Positions 54,153 to 62,498 of a DNA stretch of 64,000 nt are shown piece after piece. Every line of letters starts with the position of its first letter. The stretch's first letter is position 1. Under the pieces are notes generated by a model. It did not search any database and was not told where the DNA came from. It saw only the letters and a list, made by a program, of their open reading frames with translations. A program made the translations under genes and the position numbers. The stretch spans positions 25,326 through 89,325 of the forward strand of contig LFSE01000115.1 in NCBI GenBank assembly GCA_001513075.1, given 5' to 3'. This DNA comes from Clostridiales bacterium DTU074 (GTDB lineage Bacteria; Bacillota; Clostridia; Caldicoprobacterales; Caldicoprobacteraceae).

Positions 54153-55235
54153 TTAGCTTTCCGAATCTGAAGAACTCTCCATTAACCGGATGTATTTCTT
54201 CAACTTGTTCATCCTGTTCAGCCAGGCGTTGTAGAGCCCATCGGCATGTTCCCGCAAAGTCCGTTGGGAATTTGTATATATATTTAACTTTGTTGCATAA
54301 TCCACCTGTTCAATGTATTCCCGAGGCAAAGAGTCCGCACCTGTTAAAGCTCCGGAAATACCGCTGGCTATTGCAGCTATACAATCGGTATCCCTTCCCA
54401 GATTAACCGCTGCGATCATGGCATCCCTGGTGTTTCCGTTAACCATCCTAAAAATGCATACAGCCTTTGTTACAACCTCATTGGCATAGCTCATCGCATA
54501 AGGAATGCCGTATCCGCCATACACACTGTCAAATGCCTTCCTTAACTCCCTGAAATCCTTACAGTTTGCCGTATGCTTCAAACCCCTGTCCAGTTCCTTC
54601 ACCACCATATCAGGGTGGCAGTAATCAAATATGGCTCCCAGCACGCTGTCCACGGTAGCATCCGGTCGGGTAGCTGCTGCAATTGCCACACCGGTCACCA
54701 CCGCCCACTGTAATCCTCGGCTGTTGGTGGTCTGATACAGCTGCCCAACTTCCAATACATCCTCCCTTGCGCTTTCCATATCGCCGGCATTTATAAGCCC
54801 GATGGGATGACATGAACGGGCAAAGCTGTTTAACCCCGAGTAATCACAGTAACGCCCCAGATCCCGGGCGGGTATTCCGCTTTTAGCCATTGCCAGCAAC
54901 ACCGCTTCAAAGGGCTCCGATACCATTCCCGCCGATTCAGGCTTGATATGTTTTAGCCATGCTTGCCTCACATCCTCGGCATTAACCCTGTCACCCTTCT
55001 CAATGATAGCGGTAATCATCAATTTTTGTCTCTCAATTCCGTCTTCGGTGGTACCTGGTTCCCTTATCCAGCCGTTATTATAATGTTCATAGGGAAGCAG
55101 CCTGTCCAGTGTTCCATATTTCTCCTCAATCTTGTCATATGTCCAGCCCTCTACCGCCGCTCCCATCGCCGAACCTATATGCGCACCTGCAATACATCCG
55201 AAAAATTTTTCCCGCAAGCTGACGCTATAATCCAT
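54153..55235 (-). CDS. ADP-ribosylglycohydrolase family protein
   Basis: A 360-aa protein. The N-terminal GCIAGAHIGSAMGAAVEG and C-terminal NLGRDTDCIAAIASGISGA are the metal-binding blocks of the ARH/DraG family, with the DTD pair intact. These enzymes remove ADP-ribose from proteins or nucleic acids using two Mg2+ ions. Target unknown; no partner transferase is nearby. The start at 55235 follows AGGAGGGG; the frame continues upstream but into the tRNA region, which is not coding. Confidence 0.88.
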   Translation of the reverse strand: MDYSVSLREKFFGCIAGAHIGSAMGAAVEGWTYDKIEEKYGTLDRLLPYEHYNNGWIREPGTTEDGIERQKLMITAIIEKGDRVNAEDVRQAWLKHIKPESAGMVSEPFEAVLLAMAKSGIPARDLGRYCDYSGLNSFARSCHPIGLINAGDMESAREDVLEVGQLYQTTNSRGLQWAVVTGVAIAAATRPDATVDSVLGAIFDYCHPDMVVKELDRGLKHTANCKDFRELRKAFDSVYGGYGIPYAMSYANEVVTKAVCIFRMVNGNTRDAMIAAVNLGRDTDCIAAIASGISGALTGADSLPREYIEQVDYATKLNIYTNSQRTLREHADGLYNAWLNRMNKLKKYIRLMESSSDSES

Positions 55236-55348
55236 CTGTTTACCCCTCCTTTTTTTCATTATTGTATTAAAAAATCGCACACAAAACAAGAATTGCGAAA
55301 GCAGAAGCGCGCAAGCCCTGATTATGGTTGCTTGCGCGCCTGTTTCTT

Positions 55349-55437
55349 TGGCGGAAGAGGTGGGATTCGAACCCACGTGCCCTTTCGGGCAACTGCATTT
55401 CGAGTGCAGCGCGTTACGACCACTTCGCTACTCTTCC
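55349..55437 (-). tRNA. tRNA-Ser (anticodon CGA)
   Basis: Read leftward, acceptor GGAAGAG pairs with CTCTTCC, and the discriminator G is followed by an encoded CCA. The anticodon stem-loop is CTGCA-CTCGAAA-TGCAG, so the anticodon is CGA (reads UCG). The long variable arm TGCCCGAAAGGGCA and the T-arm GTGGG-TTCGAAT-CCCAC confirm a class II serine tRNA. Confidence 0.95.
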
Positions 55438-55771
55438 CCACTTATACTCTTTGCTATTCTTTCATCATATTCAGCTAATCGCCGTTTTTGTTTACTATGC
55501 AGCCTTGTAGACTAATTTATGTTCATTCATATTATGACATATAAAACACATAAAATCAATATGAAAATTGGTTTGATAAATTATACACACCTGACATGCC
55601 ATTTGAATAACATAAACAAACGATTGACTTATTTGCTTTTCTGTGGATGAAAAGCGTACAAGCCGGAGTTTTACTGCTATCCTTCAATAAAAACTGCAAT
55701 ACATATAACAAAAAAGGCAGGTCATATGGTAAAATAGTAAAAAAAAAAAACGAGGAGTCGGGATTATACCC
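55438..55771. other. Intergenic region, tRNA-Ser to response regulator
   Basis: About 330 bp of AT-rich sequence, presumably with divergent promoters for the tRNA and the two-component operon. A 12-A homopolymer (55740-55751) precedes the CGAGGAG ribosome binding site of the response regulator. No ORF of note. Confidence 0.4.
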
Positions 55772-56473
55772 ATGCAAAAGGAAACCATCTTAGTTGTTGA
55801 TGATGAAAGGGAAATTGCGGAGCTAGTGAGGGATTATCTCGAATTTGAAGGGTTTAATGTAATTTTGGCCTTTGAGGGGCAGCAGGCATTGAAATTGTAC
55901 CGGGAACATCAGCCGGATATGGTCATACTGGATGTCATGCTGCCAAAATTGGATGGACTGGAAGTCTGTAAAGCCATCCGCTCAACGTCTTCAATTCCCA
56001 TTCTTATGTTAAGCGCCAAAAAAAGCGATGTGGATAAAATCCTGGGTCTGGGTCTGGGAGCTGATGATTATGTAACCAAACCCTTCAGCCCTAAAGAATT
56101 GGTTGCCAGGGTGAAAGCCCATTTAAGGCGCTACCGTCAATTTTCCAACCTTGCAAAAAAGGGGGATAGGCTTTCTTTTAACGACCTCGTTATCGATTTA
56201 AATGCATACTGTGTGTACCTAAATGATAAGCCCGTCGCCCTGTCGGCCAAAGAATTTGAAGTCCTAAAATTCCTGGCCATGCACCCTAACAGGGTTTTTA
56301 CACGGGAGGAGATATTCAACAATGTATGGGGATATAACGAGTACGGCGAAATAAACACTGTTACCGTTCATATAAGCAAGATCAGGGAAAAGATCGAAAA
56401 GGACCCGGCCCGACCCGTTTACATTCAAACGGTATGGGGGGTTGGCTATAAATTCACAGGGGGTAACACATGA
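55772..56473 (+). CDS. OmpR/PhoB-family response regulator
   Basis: A 233-aa two-domain regulator. The receiver (about 1-120) has DD at 10-11, the phosphorylation site D54 (ILDVMLP) and the K/T switch residues. The winged helix (about 135-230) carries LSAKEFEVLKFL and VHISKIREKIE. It ends with a 4-nt overlap to the kinase gene. Target genes unknown; the operon stands alone, without transporter neighbours. Confidence 0.93.
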   Translation: MQKETILVVDDEREIAELVRDYLEFEGFNVILAFEGQQALKLYREHQPDMVILDVMLPKLDGLEVCKAIRSTSSIPILMLSAKKSDVDKILGLGLGADDYVTKPFSPKELVARVKAHLRRYRQFSNLAKKGDRLSFNDLVIDLNAYCVYLNDKPVALSAKEFEVLKFLAMHPNRVFTREEIFNNVWGYNEYGEINTVTVHISKIREKIEKDPARPVYIQTVWGVGYKFTGGNT

Positions 56474-57924
56474 AGCTTAACTTTAGATGGAAATTGATTT
56501 TATCCTTTATCACTATTATCATAATACCAATCATTGTAACGCTGCTCCTACTAAACACGGCTACCGAAAAAATAAAGAACGACCCGGAGATTATCAGATT
56601 TTCTAAAATTAACCTTCGATTTGAAAAGATAATTGAACTGGTGAAAGATAACTACTTCATCATCCACGATTATGATCTGTTCTATAAGAAGGTCGGCCAT
56701 GTGCTTAAAGAAACCGGTTGCCGGCTGCAGGTAATTGACAGCTCCGGCGCACTTCTTTTTGATTCGGAAGACAGGGAGGGCTCGCTGGCAAACAAGATCC
56801 TTAAGGTGGAAGTTACCGATGATTTTGCCCTGAACCTTGAGGAAGATTTGGGGGAAATGAACCAGTACTCCTTCCCTGTTGAAATCGATGATCAGATAGT
56901 TGCCAGCATAATTATTCAGTATACCCTTGACACGCTTCCTCCAAAAGTGCTGCATAAGATCATTCTATATATGGGAGGAAGCTATATTCTGGGCTTGCTG
57001 TCCCTCATCATATTGATCGTATTTCTCTCCTGGCTTATCTCTCGAAGCGTCCTGATACCCCTAAATGAATTAAACGCTGCAACTCAGAACATTGCTCTGG
57101 GAAATCTGGATTTTTCCATAGAATACCGGAAAAACGATGAGTTGGGCCATCTATGCCAGGCCTTTGAACTGATGAGGTGCAAGCTTAAAGAATCCCTTGA
57201 AAAGCAGAATATATACGAAAATTCCCGAAAAACCATTATTGCCAGTATATCCCACGACCTGCGTACACCCATAGCATCCATAAAGGGATATGTGGAAGCC
57301 TTGCAGGATGGAATTGCGCAAGATCCCGAAAAATTCAACAGGTATCTGAGCATAATAAAGGACAAAACCGACAAGCTGGATCGCCTCATTGATGACCTGT
57401 TTCAATTTTCACAGGTGGAGCTGGGAAAGCTGCATATGGATTTTAAAATCCATAACAGCAGAACAATGTTGGAAGACATAATATCATCCATCGAGCTGAG
57501 TTTTAAGGGCAGTTCATTGCAGCTGACAGTACAGCGTCCCATACCTGAAGTCAATATAAAGGCGGACAGCAAACGGATATCCCAGGTTATGGACAACCTG
57601 ATTGAGAATGCAAAGCGATGTATGCAGCATAAGGGCAATATCACAATTGCTGCCCGGATTTTAGATTCCTTTCTCGAAATATCGGTCAGGGATGACGGTC
57701 CGGGTATTTCCCCTGAAGATCTGCCCCACATATTCGAACGCTTTTACCGGGGTGAAAAATCCCGTCCCAATGATTACGGCGGCATGGGTCTGGGGCTCAC
57801 AATCTGCAAATATATTGTTGAGGAGCACGGCGGCAAAATACGGGCTGAAAGCATCCATGGCAGGGGTACAACCATCTCTTTCACACTCCCCGTAATAACT
57901 TCAGAATGTGCTTTTGAACAATAA
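56470..57924 (+). CDS. Sensor histidine kinase
   Basis: A 484-aa membrane kinase. Two transmembrane helices (about 8-29 and 164-190) flank an extracellular sensor of ~130 residues. A HAMP linker (191-243) is followed by HisKA with H262 in SHDLRTP and an ATPase domain with N box (MDNLIENAKRC), G1 (DDGPGIS) and GGMGLGL. It phosphorylates the response regulator encoded upstream. The sensed signal is unknown; the sensor domain has no recognisable family. Confidence 0.93.
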   Translation: MKLNFRWKLILSFITIIIIPIIVTLLLLNTATEKIKNDPEIIRFSKINLRFEKIIELVKDNYFIIHDYDLFYKKVGHVLKETGCRLQVIDSSGALLFDSEDREGSLANKILKVEVTDDFALNLEEDLGEMNQYSFPVEIDDQIVASIIIQYTLDTLPPKVLHKIILYMGGSYILGLLSLIILIVFLSWLISRSVLIPLNELNAATQNIALGNLDFSIEYRKNDELGHLCQAFELMRCKLKESLEKQNIYENSRKTIIASISHDLRTPIASIKGYVEALQDGIAQDPEKFNRYLSIIKDKTDKLDRLIDDLFQFSQVELGKLHMDFKIHNSRTMLEDIISSIELSFKGSSLQLTVQRPIPEVNIKADSKRISQVMDNLIENAKRCMQHKGNITIAARILDSFLEISVRDDGPGISPEDLPHIFERFYRGEKSRPNDYGGMGLGLTICKYIVEEHGGKIRAESIHGRGTTISFTLPVITSECAFEQ

Positions 57925-57949
57925 AATTCAGGCTTGCAGCAAATTTTTG

Positions 57950-57979
57950 TTGACAAACCCTTAGCGATGATAGTAGCAT
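57950..57979 (+). promoter_or_regulatory. Possible promoter of the LURP-one-like gene
   Basis: TTGACA matches the -35 consensus exactly; TAGCAT follows after 18 bases. Confidence 0.4.
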
Positions 57980-58047
57980 ACATATTATATAAAACAGAAT
58001 TATACATACTATAATAGCAGGCCATTCTGTAAACAGGAGGCTGGGTT

Positions 58048-58536
58048 ATGCGGTTTATTGTTAAACAGAGGATATTTTCCTTCGGAGACAATTTTACCAT
58101 CAAAGATGAGGCAGGAAATGATTGCTTTACAGTAAGGGGCAAAGTGTTTGCCCTAGGAGACAAATTAAGAATATACGATATGCAGGGTCATGAACTCTTT
58201 TATATCGAGCAAAGGCTGTTTCGCTTCTTACCCGAATATACCATCTATCAATTCGGACGGCCTGTAGCAACTGTAAAAAAACAGTTTTCGCTTTTCAAAC
58301 CCAGATTCAATATATGGAGTGCATACGGAGATTTTACCATTGAGGGCAATTTCCTCGGCATGGATTTTTCCATATACAAAAACGGTGAACATGTGGCCCA
58401 AGTCTCCAAACGTTGGCTCGCGTGGGGGGATACGTACGGCGTTGATATTGCCGATGATGAAAACTACGCCTTTATTCTGGCGCTGGTTATAGTCATCGAT
58501 CAGGTAATTCATGACGAAAACCACAATAAAGGCTGA
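58048..58536 (+). CDS. LURP-one-related (YxjI-like) protein
   Basis: A 162-aa soluble protein of repeated beta-strands: FSFGDNFTIKDEAGN, ALGDKLRIYDMQG, IEQRLFRFLPEYTIYQ and GDFTIEGN. This is the LURP-one (Tubby-like) fold. Function in bacteria is unknown; tubby-like folds can bind phospholipids. GGAGGCTGGGTT precedes the ATG. A plausible promoter (TTGACA, 18 bases, TAGCAT) starts at 57950. Confidence 0.8.
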   Translation: MRFIVKQRIFSFGDNFTIKDEAGNDCFTVRGKVFALGDKLRIYDMQGHELFYIEQRLFRFLPEYTIYQFGRPVATVKKQFSLFKPRFNIWSAYGDFTIEGNFLGMDFSIYKNGEHVAQVSKRWLAWGDTYGVDIADDENYAFILALVIVIDQVIHDENHNKG

Positions 58537-58748
58537 ACATATTTGGCCGGATGCGCTCTCCACCTCCGATGGTCGGCCAAAACAGCCTTTCATAAAGGCA
58601 TATACTCGAATATTGCAAAAAGGGCTATAGCTATACAATGTGGTTGTAAAATTTGCATCCAATGCATCAAAGTTTAAATTCCATTTATTATTGCAATTTA
58701 GAATTTATTATTACAAACAGACCAGGACAAGTAAGGAGAGATATAAGC

Positions 58749-59873
58749 ATGATAATAGGCGTTCCAAAAGAGATAAAAACTGCTGAGGCTCGTGTTGGTA
58801 TTACCCCGGCAGGGGTGGAAGCCTTTATCAATAACGGTCATGAAGTATACATCGAAAAAGGAGCGGGAGTTGGAAGCGGAATAACCGACGAAGAATATAT
58901 AAAATCCGGTGCCAAAATACTTAATACGCCAAAGGAAGTATATGAAGTTGCAGACATGATTCTCAAAGTAAAGGAACCGCAGCCTAGTGAATATGATTAC
59001 TTAAAAGAAAGTCAAATTCTTTTTGCCTACCTCCATCTGGCTCCCGATAAGCAGCAGACACGGGCTCTGCTGGATAAAAAGGTAGTGGGAATAGCTTATG
59101 AGACGGTACAACTGGAAAACGGTTCTCTCCCCCTATTAACTCCCATGAGCGAAATAGCGGGAAGAATGGCAGTAACCATAGGCGCTTATCTCCTTACCAA
59201 CATGAATAAAGGAAGAGGTATTGTCTTAGGCGGAGTCCCCGGCGTAGAACCGGCAGAGGTGGTAATAATTGGCGGTGGAACTGTGGGCATAAATGCAGCA
59301 AGGACAGCAATAGGCATGGGAGCAAGGGTTACGGTTATAGATATAAATCCCAGAAGGTTAGCCTATCTCGACGACATATTTAACGGCCGGGCCACAACTC
59401 TGATGTCCAATAATTACAACATTGCCCAAAGCGCTAAAAAAGCCGATTTATTAATTGGCGCGGTATTAATACCGGGAGCAAGAACACCCAAGCTGGTGAC
59501 CGAGGATATAGTAAAGACAATGAAGAGCGGTTCGGTCATTGTTGATGTGGCAATAGATCAAGGGGGTTGCGTGGAAACCTGCAATATAACCACCTCCCAT
59601 AAAAATCCATATTTTGTTAAGTACGATGTGGTGCATTATTCGGTACCCAATATCCCGGGAGCGGTTCCCAGGACATCAACCTTTGCCCTGACAAATATAA
59701 CGCTGCCCTATGCCTTGCAGATAGCTGACAAGGGCTATAGCAATGCTCTGCTTGAAAATCCGGCTTTGCTAAAGGGCTTGAATGTATATAAAGGGATGCT
59801 GACCTATAAACCCGTTGCGGAGGCTCAGGGTCTGAATTATGTGGACCCCATTGAGGCCTTGAACAAAGCATAG
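58749..59873 (+). CDS. ald: Alanine dehydrogenase
   Basis: A 374-aa NAD-dependent enzyme interconverting alanine and pyruvate plus ammonia. Motifs: the N-terminal GVPKEIKTAEARVG, the catalytic-region FAYLHLAPD, and the NAD-binding GGGTVGINAARTA. The ATG at 58749 follows AAGGAGAG. Its function in spore formers includes alanine catabolism during sporulation or germination. It is transcribed alone. A long GC-rich hairpin (AGAAGGG ... CCCTTCT, about 59968-60019) without T-tract lies downstream. Confidence 0.95.
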   Translation: MIIGVPKEIKTAEARVGITPAGVEAFINNGHEVYIEKGAGVGSGITDEEYIKSGAKILNTPKEVYEVADMILKVKEPQPSEYDYLKESQILFAYLHLAPDKQQTRALLDKKVVGIAYETVQLENGSLPLLTPMSEIAGRMAVTIGAYLLTNMNKGRGIVLGGVPGVEPAEVVIIGGGTVGINAARTAIGMGARVTVIDINPRRLAYLDDIFNGRATTLMSNNYNIAQSAKKADLLIGAVLIPGARTPKLVTEDIVKTMKSGSVIVDVAIDQGGCVETCNITTSHKNPYFVKYDVVHYSVPNIPGAVPRTSTFALTNITLPYALQIADKGYSNALLENPALLKGLNVYKGMLTYKPVAEAQGLNYVDPIEALNKA

Positions 59874-60348
59874 ATAAAGCACCATAACTTTACTTTATCG
59901 GAGATATGTGCCTGCATAAATATCAAAGACAGCTTGCACGGTTTTAAAGGATTGCTCACCAAATTTTAAATCAGAAGGGTTTGGCCTGCAGCGCGTCAGC
60001 AGCTCGGACCAGGCCCTTCTCCTATAATAAACTGTGATCATCATACACCATTTCATATCTCTTTTTATCCCCTCCCTCGCAAATTATACTTTTCATTCAC
60101 AAAGTTTCTGCTTTTAGACCCAAGAATTCTGGATTTCCCGTCGACATCCTGCAAAAAGATAGATAAAATGGAACAATAACAATAAAGAGCCTGCACAAAC
60201 GGGTTACCCGTTCGTACCAAAAAGATGGATAAACCGGAACAATAAACGCAATAAAACCGTCTTAACATATGAAGTCGAATCACATGACGGGTTAAAAAAA
60301 TCAACAGCACCATTGTTATAACATTCTGAAAATAAGGAGTTGTTGGCC
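59874..60348. other. Intergenic region with repeats and palindrome
   Basis: A 475-bp region downstream of ald. It contains a long hairpin near 59968-60019, two imperfect direct repeats of ~35 bp (60152-60185 and 60218-60254) and an odd palindrome between them (60193-60217). No coding region was accepted. Confidence 0.5.
60152..60254. repeat. Direct repeat pair, period 66 bp, flanking a dyad
   Basis: Copy 1 starts CAAAAAGATAGATAAAATGG at 60152; copy 2 starts CAAAAAGATGGATAAACCGG at 60218. Both continue AACAATAA and end AATAAA. Between them lies GCACAAACGGGT-T-ACCCGTTCGTAC, with 10 of 12 arm pairs complementary. Confidence 0.6.
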
Positions 60349-60726
60349 ATGAAAAGAAAGCTATGGGCAGTTATGCTTATCCTTGTCTTTATTTTTGCAA
60401 CGGCTTGTTCTCTTAATACCGACTTTCCACAGCTATATGTAAAACAGTCGGAAACCGAAATTCCCGATTTCAGGACAGAGCCCCCTGAATACGAATTTAC
60501 ACAGCTAACGGAAAATAATTCTTCTCTTCAGGACTATCCTGCCCTTGCCGAAGATCTATCCAATGTGGTCAACCTTTCGTTGGAAAACCAAGAGTCGTCA
60601 TACGAATTCCTCCAGCCCATATCAAACCGACTGACCGATGAAGAATGGAAGGAAATGTTGAATTCCGACAGTGCACCCGAAAGGGAAAGCTGGATAAAGG
60701 AATATATTGTCTATGAGCCACAATAA
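60349..60726 (+). CDS. Hypothetical lipoprotein, 125 aa
   Basis: A 125-aa protein with a lipoprotein signal: basic start, hydrophobic stretch (LWAVMLILVFIFAT) and cysteine in FATAC at position 20. The mature part is acidic and hydrophilic, with a DEEWKEML helix and C-terminal YIVYEPQ. I do not recognise it. The ATG at 60349 follows AAGGAG. It ends in a strong terminator. Confidence 0.7.
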   Translation: MKRKLWAVMLILVFIFATACSLNTDFPQLYVKQSETEIPDFRTEPPEYEFTQLTENNSSLQDYPALAEDLSNVVNLSLENQESSYEFLQPISNRLTDEEWKEMLNSDSAPERESWIKEYIVYEPQ

Positions 60727-60741
60727 ATAAATGCAAGTAAA

Positions 60742-60776
60742 AGCGAAAGAGCCTTTTGAGCTCTTTCGCTTTTGGC
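60742..60776. terminator. Bidirectional terminator
   Basis: AAAAGCGAAAGAGC, seven bases, GCTCTTTCGCTTTT; a near-perfect 14-bp stem between converging genes. Confidence 0.9.
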
Positions 60777-60787
60777 AATGCATTCTT

Positions 60788-62473
60788 TTAACCTTCATAT
60801 ACGAAATAAAATCGTCCATAAGGTGCGGTATCGCCGTGCAAATAAAAGTCCTCGATATTTTCATTGGAGCCGGTGTTGTCAGCCCATTTGAAGTACATCC
60901 TGAACGGCTGGCCAGGTTTCAAACCTACACAAGACCGTGGAACGGCTATATGCATTTCGTTGCCTTCCATCCTGTATTTTACCGGGGCGTTCTTCCCCCA
61001 ACGAAACCCTCCCAATGAGCTTTGCAGAACGGTGGTATTGTTATCCAGTACAATATTATTTACTATATATTGGTATCCTTCCCAGTTTGGGGCGTATTCA
61101 CGCCCTTCAAACCCAAACAACAACCACATCCAGGGAGTTGCAGCATCGTATACTATTGGTTTCTCAGTCTTTACATAAAAATAAATGTTTTCGTCATCTC
61201 GGGCCACCTTCATGGTGTCAAAGGCATTTCTCCCCGTAACATCCCGATATATAACACCGCCGTAGCCAACATGTTCCCGATGTAAATTTCCAAAAGGCAT
61301 GTCCCTGTATGCAGGCCCGACATCCCTCCATTGGCCAAAACTATCCGACAAGTCAATCTTTTTCCTGGGCGTGGCCTGCGGCAGCGGCTCCATACCTTTA
61401 TAGCGGCGCACTTCAGCCACAAGCTGCATATAATAATTATCAAAATGGCCATCCTTCATGGGTTCAATATCCCGGGAGAACTCCTGGCTGGCAGTATCAA
61501 CAAAACGGACCGGCCGCTCTTTCGTACCATGGAATCGACCGGCAATCCATTCATTCCAGCCGGTCACCAGTACAACCTCAGGATCCGCTTCCCGGGCCCG
61601 TTCCCATTGTTCCGAAAAGTTGTATCCCCAATTCACGGCACCGGGAGCAAAATCGTTTTGTCCATCGTGAAAACTTCTGCCGCGATTGGCAGTTTCCCCA
61701 TAAAAAGCCGAATCTCCGAAGAAAATCTGAGGATGCTGGGCAACCGAAACATTTATTACCTCCCCAGTCCCATCCGGCCGCCTCCACACCCGCTGGGGAC
61801 GTTCAAAATCCATCCATGGCCAACCCCATTCCCGAGGAGGTTCATTTGGCCACTGGGATTGCCTGATTGTAAAAAATTCACGAACCTCATCACTGCACTC
61901 ATCAGGGTGGCCGATGATCAAAGGCTTGCCATCCCAGTAAAACCACAAATCTTTATACCTGCCGGGTTTATAGAGAAACTCATATACCTCCTGTATTGTT
62001 TCCCCCGATTTTGTATTGGTATAATAAACGATTTTGGGCACAGGCCAACCGGCCATACGATACTTATCCAGCCACTCAAGCAGTACCTCCACTACCTCCG
62101 GATAAGTATGGCGATTGGTGGTATCGAAGAACAGGAAATCAATTCCTGCAATGGTCAGCATCTCAATATGCTTGCGTATTACCCAGGGATCTCTTGAAAA
62201 ATAATACCCAAACAGCGGCCTCCCCCAATGATACATATGACCTTCTCCGCCCCATGCAGGATGATTGTAATCCCTCGGAGCATCGGGATGCTGCTTTAGT
62301 ATCTCGGTGATGTCATAGGGACCGTCAGTGGTATGTTCGCCATTCCAAAGAAAATAGAACATACCAACATAACGGTTCTTGCGCAAAGGACCAACATCAT
62401 CCGCCATTGGAAGACGCCGGTGCAGGGCATCAACACCGCCGATTGATGCCAATGATTGCCTGATTTCGTCCAT
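60788..62473 (-). CDS. GH99/GH71-like glycosidase with CBM9-like C-terminus
   Basis: A 561-aa protein. The N-terminal domain shows a GH99/WbsX-type (beta/alpha)8 pattern: YVGMFYFLW (35-43), GIDFLFFDTTN (110-120), PGRYKDLWFYWDGKPLI, and VTGWNEWIAGR (303-313), the WNEW motif expected to carry the active-site acid. The C-terminal ~180 residues (KVARDDENIYFYVKTEKP) match a CBM9-like beta-sandwich. No signal peptide, so it would act inside the cell. It resembles the adjacent gene strongly; the two form a tandem pair. The exact glycan is unknown. Confidence 0.75.
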   Translation of the reverse strand: MDEIRQSLASIGGVDALHRRLPMADDVGPLRKNRYVGMFYFLWNGEHTTDGPYDITEILKQHPDAPRDYNHPAWGGEGHMYHWGRPLFGYYFSRDPWVIRKHIEMLTIAGIDFLFFDTTNRHTYPEVVEVLLEWLDKYRMAGWPVPKIVYYTNTKSGETIQEVYEFLYKPGRYKDLWFYWDGKPLIIGHPDECSDEVREFFTIRQSQWPNEPPREWGWPWMDFERPQRVWRRPDGTGEVINVSVAQHPQIFFGDSAFYGETANRGRSFHDGQNDFAPGAVNWGYNFSEQWERAREADPEVVLVTGWNEWIAGRFHGTKERPVRFVDTASQEFSRDIEPMKDGHFDNYYMQLVAEVRRYKGMEPLPQATPRKKIDLSDSFGQWRDVGPAYRDMPFGNLHREHVGYGGVIYRDVTGRNAFDTMKVARDDENIYFYVKTEKPIVYDAATPWMWLLFGFEGREYAPNWEGYQYIVNNIVLDNNTTVLQSSLGGFRWGKNAPVKYRMEGNEMHIAVPRSCVGLKPGQPFRMYFKWADNTGSNENIEDFYLHGDTAPYGRFYFVYEG

Positions 62474-62498
62474 CGAATGATACCTCCCATATGTAAAT

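Noticed and set aside
55328..55515. ORFs of about 60 codons over the tRNA-Ser gene
   Set aside because: They are translations of the tRNA sequence itself (typical VGFEPTCPFGQ-type spurious peptide).
60065..60313. 82-codon leftward ORF in the ald-lipoprotein gap
   Set aside because: No ribosome binding site; overlaps the direct repeats and palindrome; composition not protein-like.
61331..62197. 288-codon open frame opposite the GH99-like gene
   Set aside because: Antisense shadow; the sense strand has the recognisable WNEW and CBM9-like motifs.
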